This document shows positions 42,786-54,394 of a stretch of 64,000 nt of DNA, piece by piece; position 1 is the stretch's first letter, and each line of letters begins with the position of its first letter. The notes beneath the pieces were generated by a model that ran no database searches, was not told the origin of the DNA, and worked only from the letters and a program-made list of their open reading frames with translations. Source of the DNA: Bilabrum cf. latius (Eukaryota; Bigyra: Bicosoecida; Bigyra; Bicosoecida); assembly GCA_965178125.1 (NCBI GenBank), contig OZ237747.1:62001-126000 (forward strand), given 5' to 3'. A program made the position numbers and the translations under genes.

Positions 42786-45241
42786 TCACCAATCGTTGGC
42801 AACCTTGCGTTCCGAGCTCGGGGGAGCAGCCCCTTCGCTGCTACTGCCCGCAGCGACCGGCACTCCGCCCTCGCACCTGGAGTGCTCGTCATCGTCGCAT
42901 CTCTCCTCATCTTCACGCTGCTGCTCCTTGCTCTCGGGGGCCTGCCGCCTGGAGTTGCCGGCGTGCTCGAACTGAATGGACTTGTCGGCTGATCCCGGTG
43001 CGTAGAATTGCCTGTACCAGCGGCGGAGGCGCATCATGGGCCCATCCCCCTTGACCAGCAGCGGCCGATTGGCGAGGATTTTATTCTCCCAAATGTCCAG
43101 ATCGTTCGCCCACTGGGAGATCCAGTTGCCCACCACGTAGTGCGCCAGCACATCCGGGACCCTCGGGTCCGCGAAATACCTGAACTCCGTCTTGAGCTCC
43201 ATCAGCGAGACGGGGGTGTGCGTCTGGAACATGACCACCTCGCCCAGAGTGGGCAGCTCGATCGTGAAAAACACCAGGCCACCCGGGCCCACAAACGTGA
43301 TGTCAGCATCCGCGTCCGTGCCCGGGATGGCCTTGTTGAGGAACTGCGGCTGCGCGTGGTCCAGGAAGTGCGAGATGTGCGCGCCCTCTTCCTCCGTGCC
43401 CTCCTTCCAGTCGGCCGTGTGGTCGATCGTCAGCCCGGGAAGGGGGACGTTCGTCCACGGGATGGTCATGTCGCGGTGCACGGCGGGGAAATGAGCAATG
43501 TCGGCAGCGTTCTCGGCGAACTCCTGCATGTGCATCATGACGGGGCGAGCGTCGTGCGCCCCCCTGTACGTGTATCCCCCGTCAGAGACGCCTCTCACCC
43601 GCGGGGGCTCGTACGGCGGCGTGAAGGCCTCCCACTCGCGGCCTGCCTTGCTCTTGTTCTTGCCCTTGCCATTCATGTCCTGGGCGGGAACTGCCCTGGG
43701 GGCCTCCCCTCGCTTGGCCCTCTCCGCCTCCTCGTGATCGTAGAAGAAAAGCACCATCCCGTAGCACTCCCGCACTGGCCACTTGCGCGCGCGGGCCGTG
43801 GGCGGCACGCTGTTCGAGTAGGGCACATTGGCCACCTTGCCCTTGCCGTCGAACTCCCAGTGGTGGAAGGGGCACTTGAGATGGTCCCCGCACACCTCGC
43901 CCCCCACGGCCATGTTGGCCCCCAGGTGGGGACAGAACGCGTCCAGCACGGTCACGCGGCCCGACTCCTCCCCGCGGAAGGCGGCCAGCGTGAGACCGAG
44001 CACCTTGAACTCCTTCACCTCGCCCCGCTTGAGCTGCGTGGAGTCGCACAGCTTGTACCAGCTGTTGGGGAACAGGTTGGGGTAGTGCTTCAGCCGGCGG
44101 GCCCGCTGCTCCAGCTGCAGGGGGTCGCTGCGCTTGCGGGTGACTTCCAGCTCCGAGTCCAGGCGGGCGGCGCGGGACCTCTCCTTCAAGAAGAGCATGA
44201 GGGCCAGGGCGGCGAGCGCGAGGCCGGGCAGCTGCTGGGACCACCCCCAGCCTTCGACGGGCAGCACCTCGAGTCCGGCAGCGCGCAGTCCGGCGAGGCA
44301 CAGGGAAAGGGGCCCGGCCCGCACCAGGGCCTCTGCGGCGCTGTCCGCGGCCAGCTGAGGGGCGAATCCGATGATCAGGTCGGCGGTCCCGGCCCACGCG
44401 ATCTGTGCGGCGGCAGGCACCGCCATGTAGGCGGCAGCGGCGAGCGCGCTGATGGCGAACCCTGCGGCTGCCACGTACACGATGCCGCAGAGGAGGGCGA
44501 GCAGGAGACGTACGTTCGTGCAGCCAGTGGCGGGGGCACTGGCTGTACTGGAGTCGCTGTCAGAGTCGGTGCTCGCCGGTGCAGGGGAGGGCGAGCGGGC
44601 TGCTTGGCTCTGGTCGGCGGCTGCCGAGTCGCCGGGGGTGCTCGCCTGCCTCGAGGCGGCGACGCCATGCTGCTCCCGCCCGTCCTGCTCCATCATGCCC
44701 CAAATGAATGCCACCCCGAAGAAGCAGAGCAGGTATACCAGGCAGATTGATGCGACCAGCACGCGGACCGGGTAGGCGAGCAAGCCGAGGCCGTGGTACA
44801 CTCCAGCGATAATCTGAATCGACAGAGTGAAGAACAGGATCGAGGTGAGGTAATTCAAGATGAGCATGCCAACGCTCATAAGCCGGGTGCCGCCTTGCGA
44901 GCTCTTCCTCTTGCTGCTGCTTTTCCCTGCAGAGAGCATCGCGGCTACGCTCCCTGTGGCATCCTTCCGTAATCCAAACATGTCGGAGACGGCATCAGAA
45001 TCCAGGTAGACCGCAACCGAGAGCAAGGTTCCAGCCAATGCGCCAAAAAGACTCAACGACTGCGACAATCGGAGCAAGAAAGGCGTAGATATGCCACAAA
45101 TGGCTCCTAAACCAATACGGCACAACGATGTACGGCGATCCCCTGCACAAAAGGCAATCAAATGCTTTAAAACCACAATTTTCGAGCAATTACAGGGAAA
45201 CTTACAATGACAGAATCTACTGCTATATCTAGGCCCGCCAT
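42786..45241 (-). CDS. Neverland/DAF-36-like Rieske oxygenase (sterol C7-desaturase) with multi-pass N-terminus
   Basis: 769 residues in two exons (45206-45241, 42786-45059; 146-bp intron GTAAGT...TTGTCGCAG, phase 0). The N-terminal ~330 residues have about five or six hydrophobic segments (SLFGALAGTLLSVAVYL, LVASICLVYLLCFFGVAFIW, LALLCGIVYVAAAGFAISAL). The oxygenase starts at NSWYKLCDSTQLKRGEVK. The Rieske ligands are CPHLGANMAVGG and CPFHHWEFDG. The mononuclear iron motif is ENAADIAHFPAVH (near residue 528). These match cholesterol 7-desaturases (Neverland, DAF-36, ciliate DES7). They act in the ER on sterols; pheophorbide a oxygenase relatives are a less likely alternative. No in-frame TAG. 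Stop TGA. A rival 3' splice site (GTGCAG at 45146-45141) was rejected because it leaves no ATG. Confidence 0.85.
45060..45205 (-). other. 146-bp intron of the Rieske oxygenase gene
   Basis: The donor GTAAGT follows GATTCTGTCATT and the acceptor is CTCCGATTGTCGCAG. It gives MAGLDIAVDSVI joined to SLSLFGALAG in phase 0. Confidence 0.65.
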
Positions 45242-45437
45242 GGAGACCTGTATTAGTCAAAATTCTGCCATGATACGGAAAGGATGTGGACTCTGCTCTA
45301 AGTATTCGTTACAATGGATATGTCTGCATTTTGGGTGACGGCTTCATTCCACGGCTGTTTAAGCACCAACTTTCGCTTTTGTGGCGCATGGTTGCAAGCA
45401 TTTGTCTTCAGGAATCCATTTGAACCAGTCTGGATCC
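45242..45437. promoter_or_regulatory. Bidirectional promoter, Rieske oxygenase / Kelch receptor
   Basis: 196 bp between divergent starts. No element recognised. Confidence 0.45.
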
Positions 45438-48400
45438 ATGACGTTTTGCCGCTGGAGTCGTTTGGCAGCACTTCTGGTACTGGCGACTCAGCAGCTCGCG
45501 GGTGTAGTGCGTGGTGCTGAAAGCACGCTTGGAGCGAATGGGTGGGGCAAAATTCCGAGCTCAAGGACACCGCCGTCTCCGCGATTCTACCATGTTGTAG
45601 AGTTCGATGCCGATGAAAACCGCCTTGTGCTGTGGTCTGGCATTGAAGAGGACCACAGCTTCGTTGACGATTTGTACCAGTACTCATTCGACACAAGAGA
45701 ATATGAGCAGCTACCGGTGCTGAGCCATGATAATCCACTCGGTAGGCAGTCTTGCGCCTCTGGCCTTGTGGACCGGAAGCTGTTCATCTGGGGCGGCCGC
45801 ACCGCCCGGTCGTTGGCCTCGGACGGATGGGTGTACGATATGCAGCAGCTCCGCTGGGATCCGTGGGTGACGTCCAACACACCATCTGCAAGGCACAGAG
45901 TCTCTCATACGGTGTTTTATGACGCGCAAGACGTCACGAGGCCGTTCCTAGCGGTGTTCGGCGGCGACGAGTTTGCCGTAGAGCGAGGCTCGGACATGCA
46001 CATCATCCCACTGAGCACAGACCCGAGCGAGGCCGTGTGGGTGGAACTGCCGCAAGCGGGCGGCATCAAGCCGGACGGGCGAAGCACCGGCTGTCTCGCG
46101 CCCATGTACCACGCGCCCATCGCCGTGCCGACTGGCACAGCGACCGATCCAGGGGCATGGACGGGGGCCGCGGGCAATCCAGCGGGTGCGCCTCGGGATG
46201 CTCGGCAGACCTACCTGTATCTGATGGGTGGGCTGTTCACGGACAACGACGCCTCCCACGCGGACGTGTGGCGGTATGACCTGTCCAACGGGTATTGGAC
46301 GGAGATCTCTGGCTCGGTGGAGAGCAATAGCGCCTCCCTGGTGTCGGCCTCCTCAGGGGCCTCTTTCAGCCCCACGCAGAGGTACCTGTCCCAGTGCATG
46401 GCGGACCCAAGCAGGGGGGCCATCTACCAGCAGTGGGGATACAGCTGGGAGGTGTTTGCAGACAACACTGACGTGCTCATGCTCGACCTGGAAGACCCAG
46501 CCTCGCCGAGGCAGTACGTGGCTGACGTCACCAGGGAACAGGGAGACACCACCAGCCCGAGGGCGCGCAACTCGGCAGGGTGGGCCGCCCTCGTACCACC
46601 GGCCAGCGACCCGGCATGGCCGGCCGTGGCCACTGGCCCGCGCGGGGCGCACCACCCGGACGCGCCTCCCTCGTGCGGCATGGCCGTCAGCGGGGGCTTC
46701 GTCTCCGACTCGGACGTGGTCATCACGAACGACCTGCTCGTCACGCAGCCGGGAGAAGCCCTCGAGGCCATGCGGGCCGCGGCGGCCGCGAACCCCGGGC
46801 AGGCCGTGACTGTGGCCGAGCTGCCCATGTGGACGGAGGCGCCCTACTTCCTGGCGCCGAGGCCGCGCTGGGGACACAGCACCTCCGTGGTGAACGGACA
46901 CATGCTCGTGCTCTTCGGGGACGTGAGCGGGGCCGACGGGGAGGTGCAGTCGGCCGATGACGCGTGGTCGCTGGACCTGGTGCTGAATGCCGCCATGCTG
47001 GACTCGGGGAGCGCCGAGGTGGACGAGGACATCGGGAGGGCCGCCCGGACCTCTGTGTGCAGTGTGCAGCCGGCACGAAGGCGGAGGGGCCTGCAGGCAG
47101 CCCCTGGCGATGATGGCGCGGGGGGCACGGCACGCGCCTGCGAGGCCGCCCGGCTGCGGGACCGCAAGCCCAGGATGGAGGACCTATCTGAGGAAGCTAG
47201 AGGCAGGGCGGCTAGGAGGCTGCAGCAGTACAGAGCCATGCGCATCCGACAGGGGGCAGGGGTGGGGCAGGCGTACAGCCGGGCGCTGGCCAGCACGCTG
47301 GGGGGTGAGAGCGGGAAGAGGAGGAGGAGGAGCAGGAGGATGCTGCAGGAGGCGCATGGGCACAGCACCGGGCTGGAGGACTCCAGCTCCTCGGGACCCC
47401 GCGCGCTGCAGGGCAGCGGAGTGCTCTCTGCGGGGTACGGTCTAGAGGTGTCCATGTCGTTCCTGCCTGTGGTGGCGGAGGGCAGGGTCCCGGATGCGAG
47501 GTCGCATGCGGTGGTGGTAGCCATGGGCAACCTTGTGTACGCTTTCGGGGGACTGGCTGCGTCCTCGGGGACCGCCTACAACGACTTGTGGGTGCTGGAT
47601 CCGAGGGACTCAGTGGACACGTTCGGAAGCATGCAGCTGCTGGCCAACTTCACCGAGAAGTCCCCACGGTGGTCCCAGATCGAGCCCAACAACGCTGCCA
47701 ACTCGGTGCCCACCCCGGTGTACGGCGGGTGCGGCGCGGCCAGCGACACCAAGCTGTGGGTGTTCGGGGGTCGGGCCGGCGTTGGCTTTCTTCAGAACGA
47801 CGTGTGGTCCTTCTCTCTGGATAGCATGGAGTGGAGGCATGAGTGGTCGGCTAGCTCCATGCAGACCGCCGCGGAGAGGATAGCCGCGATCGACGTGCAG
47901 CTGGGAGTCACTGGAGGCACGGCCTTCCCCACGGCGCAGCAGGAGTGCGCGCTGTCCTTCGCTCCAAGTGGGGGCACCGGGGCCACCTCGGACGTGGGCT
48001 ACGTGGCCCTGTGGATGGCGGAGGAGTTTGCGGAGACGCCGTCCGGATCGCTGTGGCTCTTCTCCACGGCGAGCAAATCGTGGCAGCTGCTATTCGAGCA
48101 CTTCGCGAGCCGCAGCCGCTTCTCGCACATCGCCACACCGAGCGGGCGGAGCCTGGTGACCATTGGTGGGTGGCAGTACGGCGAGTACCTGCAGGACGAG
48201 GCGCTGGCGCTGCTCATGCTGGACGCAGATGGCGGCGTCTCCACCGGGGGCTCGCCCTCGGGGGCCTGCGTGGCCAAGGTGAGCGACATCGGTGGGGCGG
48301 GCGAGGCCGACCTTGTGATCGACGGGAGCCTGGCGCCGTTTCTCGAGCTGGCCTGGGCCTTCGGGGGCAGGCTGCGCAAGAACGAGAGGACCATCAACGT

Positions 48401-51400
48401 GCAGGGGACCAACAACGTGGACGTCGGCAACGTGTCGGTGCTGGCGCAGCACACGGACCTCGCGGGCTCGCCCGAGTCCAGGACCACGCACGTGTGCACG
48501 GCGGCGCAGCTGGTGGCAGCGCTTGGGGCCACGTGCTCGCCCGGCTCCTACAGGCCGAGCAGCCCAGCAGCGGGGTCCCCTGCCGGCCAGTGCCAGGCGT
48601 GCCCGCAGGGGCTGTGGTGCGCTGGTGGGGCCACGCAGCCGGTCCCTTGCCCCGCGGGGCACTACCTCCCCTCTCCTGGCGGGGCCTCGTACCGGCAGTG
48701 CATGCCGTGTCCGGCGGGGTTCTTCGCCTCGAGCGAGGGCACGTCAGCGTGCGAGGCGTGCCCCGAGCCCACGAGCGAGGTGCAGTCCAGCTGCCCCGTG
48801 GGCTCGGTGCGGCCGGCCAGCTACCTGGTTGCCTCTGGGCTCCCCCCGGTGGGCTCGCACGAGAACAGGTTCGAGCTGCTGGAAAACGGGACGGGGCTGC
48901 GGAGCATCCTGACCTCGCAGCAGCCCGTGCTGGTGGACGATGATCCTTCCGTCGAGGTGGCGCTGCTGGCGGTGAGCTTCGTGTGGGTGGTGTTTGCCCT
49001 CCTGGCCCTGGTCGTGGCCCTCCTCGCTCTGCTGCGGGACTCGTACTCGGACGAGCAGTGCGGGCTCCCGTGGCGCACCCTCATGCAGCTCGATCTCTTC
49101 GTGGCCTTCCACGACGAGGCCACGCTGCCCACGCTGCTCCAGTCCACCAACGCCTCTTAGCAGCTGCGGCCCGTCCTGCAGCGGCAGACGGCCATGGGGG
49201 GCGCCTGCGTGTGCGTGTTCGTGCTGTTCGCGCTGTCCGTGTGCCTGACCACCCTCTTCTTCTTCGTGTTCGATGCCAAGGTGGCGGGGGAGCAGCTGGT
49301 GCCCGCGCACGTGTTTGACCCGGAGGAGCTGGTGGACGCCGTCACCGGGGCAGATGTCGGCGAGACGGAGCTGGCTCAGGAGGGCCTTTCGCACGATTTC
49401 TTGCACGGGGGCGGGCTGAAGGACAGCCGGGTCACAGGGACCATCCAGCTGACCGTGGCGCTGGACGGGTACTCGGGCGACTGCACCGCCTAGACGGCAT
49501 CGTAGTCCTCGAGGCGACTCGCAGGCAATGGCGGGAGAGCGGGAGAAGCAGGTGAGGTGGTGGTGGAGCCCTCGGGGGATGCCGCTGCGCAGGGATGGGT
49601 CGTGAACCACGGCGGACTGGCGGACCTGGTGCGGGCCCATGCGGGGGAAAGGTTGCGGGTCTCGGGGCCAGGGCTGGCATGGCCCTGGGAGGAGGCACAC
49701 GGTGCCATGGGTAAGGCCAGCAGGAGGGGGGTGGTGGGAGCAGCTGATCCGGATGGACTTGGTCTCGGATTCGGGGGCGCTGGTCTGCTGCTGAACTCGA
49801 GCCAGGCGGCGGTGCGAGGCCCGCATCGCGGGGACAGGCACCCGGATGCCGTGCGCACGCACCACGTGCCCGCAGGCCCAGGCCCCGTGGACCCTGCCTC
49901 GGCAGCGTGGACCGCTCTCACCCGGCTGGCGTCCCCTCGCCTCTGGTGCGCGTGGGGCTCGCGGGCCTGGCGGTGGGCTGCCTGGGCCGGTCGATCGATA
50001 GCCTCGAGGTTCCGCGGTGAGGGCAGCGGGGGCCCCTCTCGGCAGCAGCTGGCAGAGAGGAAGGGCAGGGCGCTGCGAGAACGCATGGCAGCGATGGGCC
50101 ACCGCGGGAGTGCAGCGGGGCAGTCGAGCCCTGTGAAGCGGCGAATGGCCCGCGGGCTGGGGAGCCGCAGGGCGCAGTCGACCGGCTCGCAGGACGGTGG
50201 GATCCTGCCGGTGACCGCCTCGTGCGCGCCCGGGATCAGCGCCAACCTGACGGGCCTGCTGGCCTTCGGGTCGCTGACGGAGAACATGACCATGACCTGC
50301 GCGCGGGTGGGCAGCAGGGTGTGCCTGGCATCGATCACCTGCGAGAGCTGCGAGGTCTCCACGTCCACCGCGACCTTCGATCTGCAGATGGCCGAGCCCT
50401 CGGGCTCCTCTGCCCTCCGGCTGTACGTAGAGCTGGTGGCGGACTCGGCCCTGCCCGCCGACTCAAAGGATGAGGTGACCAAGTCTGTCACCTCCCTCCT
50501 GCTGCTTCCCTCCCAGGCGGACTCGGTATTCCGCGGAGTCGCGCCCACTGACGTGGAGGTGCAGCTGACCCGTGCCTTCTACCAGGACACTCGTGACTCG
50601 GTGGCGCTCGGGCTGCAGGACGCCGTGGCCAGCCGCACGGGTCACCACCTCGAGATCAGCCAGCTGAGCCGAGGGTCGCAGGTGTCCTTCTCGGAGGTGC
50701 AGGAGCAGAGCGGGGTAGGCATCGAGGTCAGGCTAGTGCGGCTCGAGTCCGCGCTGCAGTCGAGGCTCACCGACACGCAGAGCATCGTGACACTGGCCCT
50801 GTCCGTGCTGGGCGCGCTGGGCACTGCTTTCACCGTGTTCGGGGTGATGCTGCGCCAGCTGGAGGCGTTTGTGTTCGGGACGTACGGAGACCCCGGGTCC
50901 GGCATCTGCTGCTGTATCCGGTGCTGCTGCCCCAGCTTGTGGGGGGAGGCATGCCGCCGGTGCCAGGACTGCGCCCGGCTGGACAGGGAACAGGAGGCGA
51001 GGGATTCGTACCTGCGGCAGTTCGTGTCCATCGCGCTCAAGCTGGACGGGTCCGTGGACACGGAGGCAGTGGTACAGGCGGAGAAGCGGCGCATGCACGA
51101 GCAGATCCGGGAGGAAGTGCTGCGGCAGGTGAGGCGGGACAGCGGGAATGTGGGTGGGGGCGGAAAAGGGACGGGGGGGAAGAGCCGAGGAGCGAGGGGG
51201 GACGCGAGGATCGCGGCGTCTCCTGATGGCGTACAGCCCGTCGTGGGGGCGGGCCCGTGGGTGCCCCGGGGCACTGGCACTGGCACTGGCAACGGGCGAG
51301 CACTCGCCACTAGAGCAGGCGCTTCGGCGGAGAGCAAGGCCAGCTTCGCGACTCGGGGAAACGTGGCGCGCCCGAATCGCAGACAGGGTGGCGGAGCTTC

Positions 51401-51554
51401 TGCGCGAGCCAATCTGGTAGATAGCACTTCTGGCAATGATGGGTACGCCAATGGGCGCTCACGTCGTGCCCTCAGCGGTGGCAGTGCCCGGAGCGGCAGT
51501 TCCGGTTCCGGAGCAGATGAGGGGTACGCGGGGTCAGGACGGGAAGAGTGGTAA
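45438..51554 (+). CDS. Giant secretory-pathway membrane protein with Kelch propellers and GCC2/GCC3-type Cys repeats
   Basis: 2038 residues, single exon, ATG 45438 to TAA. Three TAG codons are read as Gln (49158, 49491, 49500). A signal peptide (RLAALLVLATQQLAGVVRGA) leads into two blocks of Kelch repeats, ~residues 30-520 (RLVLWSGIEEDHSFVDDLYQ, KLFIWGGRTARS, YLMGGLFTDND) and ~680-960 (LVYAFGGLAASSGTAYNDLW, LWVFGGRAGVGFLQNDVW). Cys-rich ephrin-receptor-like (GCC2_GCC3) repeats follow (CPAGHYLPSPGGASYRQCMP, CPAGFFASSEGTSACEACP). Next are membrane segments VSFVWVVFALLALVVALLAL and VFVLFALSVCLTTLFFFVFD. A second extracellular-looking region is followed by a third segment (TLALSVLGALGTAFTVFGVM). 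A Cys cluster (GICCCIRCCCPSLWG) and a basic, disordered cytoplasmic tail end the protein. Such architectures are common in protist cell-surface proteins. The ligand is unknown. Confidence 0.88.
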
Positions 51555-51686
51555 ACAATCTTAAGTGTTCTACGCACGAACGCAGCTGTCTCGTTTCACG
51601 TAACTTGCTGGCAGCCCTGTGCCGAATTCAGGCAGATCACTTCCAGTCGCTCTCACGGTGCACCTGGGCCAATCTGCCCGCACGAA

Positions 51687-52664
51687 ATGGCTGCCGTATC
51701 AGCGAGCAAGCCGGTTGGTGCGAGCCGTGGAGCACATTTTACAACAATTGTTAGAGACTCTTTGGCAGGCAAAGGGTCTGGTGCTGCCCTTCATGCCGAT
51801 TCGTTGAAGGCGTGGGACGAGCAGTGGCCCAAGGTCCCGGACGTAGCGCACACATCCAAAGAATTTGATGTAAACTTGGTGTACGGAGAACTGAAGAACA
51901 TTCAGTCGTGCATTAGTGTCGCGCGTGATGCTGCTTCGATGCTCCAGCGCAAGGATTGTGATGCACCTCTCGTGTTTGTCGATTTGGGGGCTGGGCTAGG
52001 CAAACCGGTCGTAGGGGCGGCATTGTCTGGCGCCTTTAGTAGAAGTATTGGCATTGAAATTCGCCCCGACTTGGTCGAGCTGGCCTAGACCCTGTGGAGC
52101 AAGCTAGATTCCTCAGAGGCAGTGGCTATTAGTGACGAAAAGACCGACACCACGTACTAGTAGGCATCTGCGCGGGCTTTTCTAGTACAAGGCTCAATTC
52201 TCGACAAAACAGTTGCCTTGAATCATAGCGAATGCGAGACAACCTCCGCGAAAGTCGCGTCTGGAACCCCAGACATCGACGGCTCCACCGGCAGCAGCTA
52301 TGGCAGCCTGAGGGCAACTGGTGGCGCAAGTACTAGTAGTACCCATGCGGCGACTGCAGCCACATATGAAGACCGCCCGGGAACTGAAGGCTCCTGTCTC
52401 TTTGATTGGACAAAGGAGGCCGACGTCGCCTTCTGCCACTCCACCGCATTCGACCTGGCGCTCATGCGCAAGCTAGAGCGCCGAGCCGAAGACCTACGAT
52501 TCGGAAGGGTCCTCGTCACGGTTACACACAAGCTTAGCTCCCCACTGCTCGAGCACGTCTGCAGTCGCAAGATAGACATGACCCATGGCGAGGGCACCCT
52601 GCACTTCTACAGGCGTAGGCGGATGGGCAAGTGGGTGGCGGGCGTGCTGGGGCGGCCGCGGTGA
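51687..52664 (+). CDS. DOT1-like SAM-dependent methyltransferase
   Basis: 325 residues, ATG 51687 to TGA, 132 bp downstream of the Kelch gene on the same strand. Three TAG codons are read as Gln, two adjacent (52157-52162). LVYGELKN, then VFVDLGAGLGKPVVGAAL and SIGIEIRPDLVELAQ, match motif I and the post-I acidic residue of the DOT1 fold (YGE, FVDLGSGxG, GIE). DVAFCHSTAFD takes the place of motif IV (usually xxNNxxF), and a final THGEGTLHFYRRRR follows. A Ser/Thr/Ala-rich insertion splits the domain. DOT1 proteins methylate histone H3K79, but related small proteins in protists have other or unknown substrates, and the motif IV difference makes histone activity uncertain. Confidence 0.75.
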
Positions 52665-52738
52665 CGTCACAGTGGCCAGCGAGGCAGGGTGGCAGCGTGC
52701 AAACGCGTCGCAATGCAGCACAGTGCAATGCACCCGCA

Positions 52739-54316
52739 TCACTAGGAGTACCTCACGACGGCCACCTCCCCTGGCGCCAGCGACACGGATTGCACCGCCT
52801 CGCCCCACGCCACCTCGGTCCAGCTCCGGGGAACAGTGCCCGCGTTGCTGACCGCACCCCCTTGGCCCGCGGGCAGCGCGAGCTCCTAGCCGGCCTGCTG
52901 CAGCGGCACCTGGACGGGTGAGTCCGACGACCCGCTGGCACCGGAGGAACCGGCAGCAGCAGCGGCAGCGGCAGGGGTCTTGGAAGGTGACCCGGCAGCA
53001 ACATCGGCAGGCGTCTTGGAAGGTGACCCGGCCCGCAGCAGCACGACCCCCGCCTGGTACCTGCGCGCGTACACGCCGGCTTGACCCAGGGCCCCCGGCA
53101 GCAGGTATCCGTTGAGAGTACCCTCCGCGTTTGTGAAGCTGCCGAGGAAGGGTACCGACGCGTTGTAGGCCGGGAGCATGCTGCTGCCCGCTGCCGCCGC
53201 CACGCTCGTGCGATCCAGCGCGAACTCTGGGAACCACGTGCAGCCCGCCCCGTAGCTGAGGTATGTGTGGTTGCCGCGCACCAGCAGGAACACGGCGAGG
53301 GTGTACAGCCTGTGCGCCGCCCCCGCAGCGGGCGCCTCCCCGTCGTACATCATCACGACCTTGCCAGCGGTCGCGAGGGGAACCACACGGGCCAGCTGCA
53401 GGGCCAGCCCGCCGGTCCATCCGAACGAGTCGAGCGTGTGGCGGCAGCAGCCCTCGACCAGGACGCCATCTGCGACCGAGTAGTCCGTCTTGGAGCGGCT
53501 GGTGACCCACGCCCCCACGTTGGGGACGAGGGGGTAGTACACCGCCCCCCTTGGCCGCGGGAGGGCCTGTTCGAACTCGGCACGCGTGCGCCGCAGGTGC
53601 GCTTCTATGGCCTGCGACCAGTGCGCTTCGAATGTTTCGTTCACTTCAGGGAGGGGCGGCATCGGATGGAAGCCCAGGTAGGAAGGCACCGAGGTGCTAT
53701 CGGCGAAAAGGCCGTCATTCTCGTTCGAGAGGATCTGAGCGGCCACACGGCGCGCCCACCACTCCGTGTACTTTGGGTTTGCAACATCCATCAGCATCCA
53801 CCCCCACGTGCACATTGTCACGTTCGACACGCCTCCGGGAGATCCCGGGGCCGAGGCGAGGCAGCTCGCCGGACTGCACGCGCTCTGCAGCCCCCCTGCG
53901 GTTGCTAGTGGCCATTCGTCTCGCCAAGTCCCATTGGAAACGATCTCAATCCAATTGCCAGAGAAGTTGCAGCCATCTCGAGTCGACTAGTACCCTATAC
54001 CGATCCCTAATCGGTAGTGAAGAACTAAGAAGTTCTTGTTCTGCTTCCTTAGGGCTCGCGCCACGTCTGACGTGACTTTCTGCGTGCCCAGATACGGAGC
54101 TGATGTAATGAATTCTGCGATTTCTGCATTACCGGGGTGGCATACCTAGTCCGGGAACACCGGTACGCCAGCCTCTACAGTCGGCCAGCGGCGGGCGGCA
54201 GTCACACTTTCTGCCTCATTTTCGAAAGGTTCAACGCCTTTCTCTGCTGATGAAGCAAGCAAATGTGCAGAAATTAAGCGTATGAACATAAAGAATGCCC
54301 CAAAAGTGGCATGCAT
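52739..54316 (-). CDS. Secreted glycoside-hydrolase-like protein (GHL15-type barrel)
   Basis: 525 residues, ATG 54316 to TGA. Four TAG codons are read as Gln, and the last codon before the stop is itself TAG (TAG TGA). A hydrophobic signal region (ATFGAFFMFIRLISAHLLA) leads into RKQNKNFLVLHYRLGIGIGY, then a Trp-rich NWIEIVSNGTWRDEW and WGWMLMDVANPKYTEWWARR. DGLFADSTS, VLVEGCC and YLSYGAG come later. The pattern of W-x-x-D next to DG(L/I)F-x-D resembles the hypothetical family-15 glycosidase group with a TIM barrel. The C-terminal ~60 residues form a beta-rich tail after a Ser/Pro/Ala linker with two GSPSKTPA repeats. Substrate unknown. Frames on the plus strand across this gene are shadows. 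Confidence 0.72.
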
Positions 54317-54394
54317 CCGATTCTCCGAACACAATATATCAAGTTCATCAAGTTGCAGTTGATCAGCGGAACCGCCGCCCGATCTTTTTTGCTG
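54317..54394. promoter_or_regulatory. Very short divergent promoter, glycosidase-like / SGNH hydrolase
   Basis: Only 78 bp (105 bp if the SGNH gene starts at 54422) between divergent starts. The SGNH frame is open back past the neighbour's ATG, so the starts could even overlap. Confidence 0.4.

Noticed and set aside
45060-45260. Amino-acid-transporter fragment fused to the Rieske oxygenase
   Set aside because: The transporter-like STPFLLRLSQ stretch falls in the intron when the CGCAG acceptor is used, and that model alone supplies an ATG in phase.
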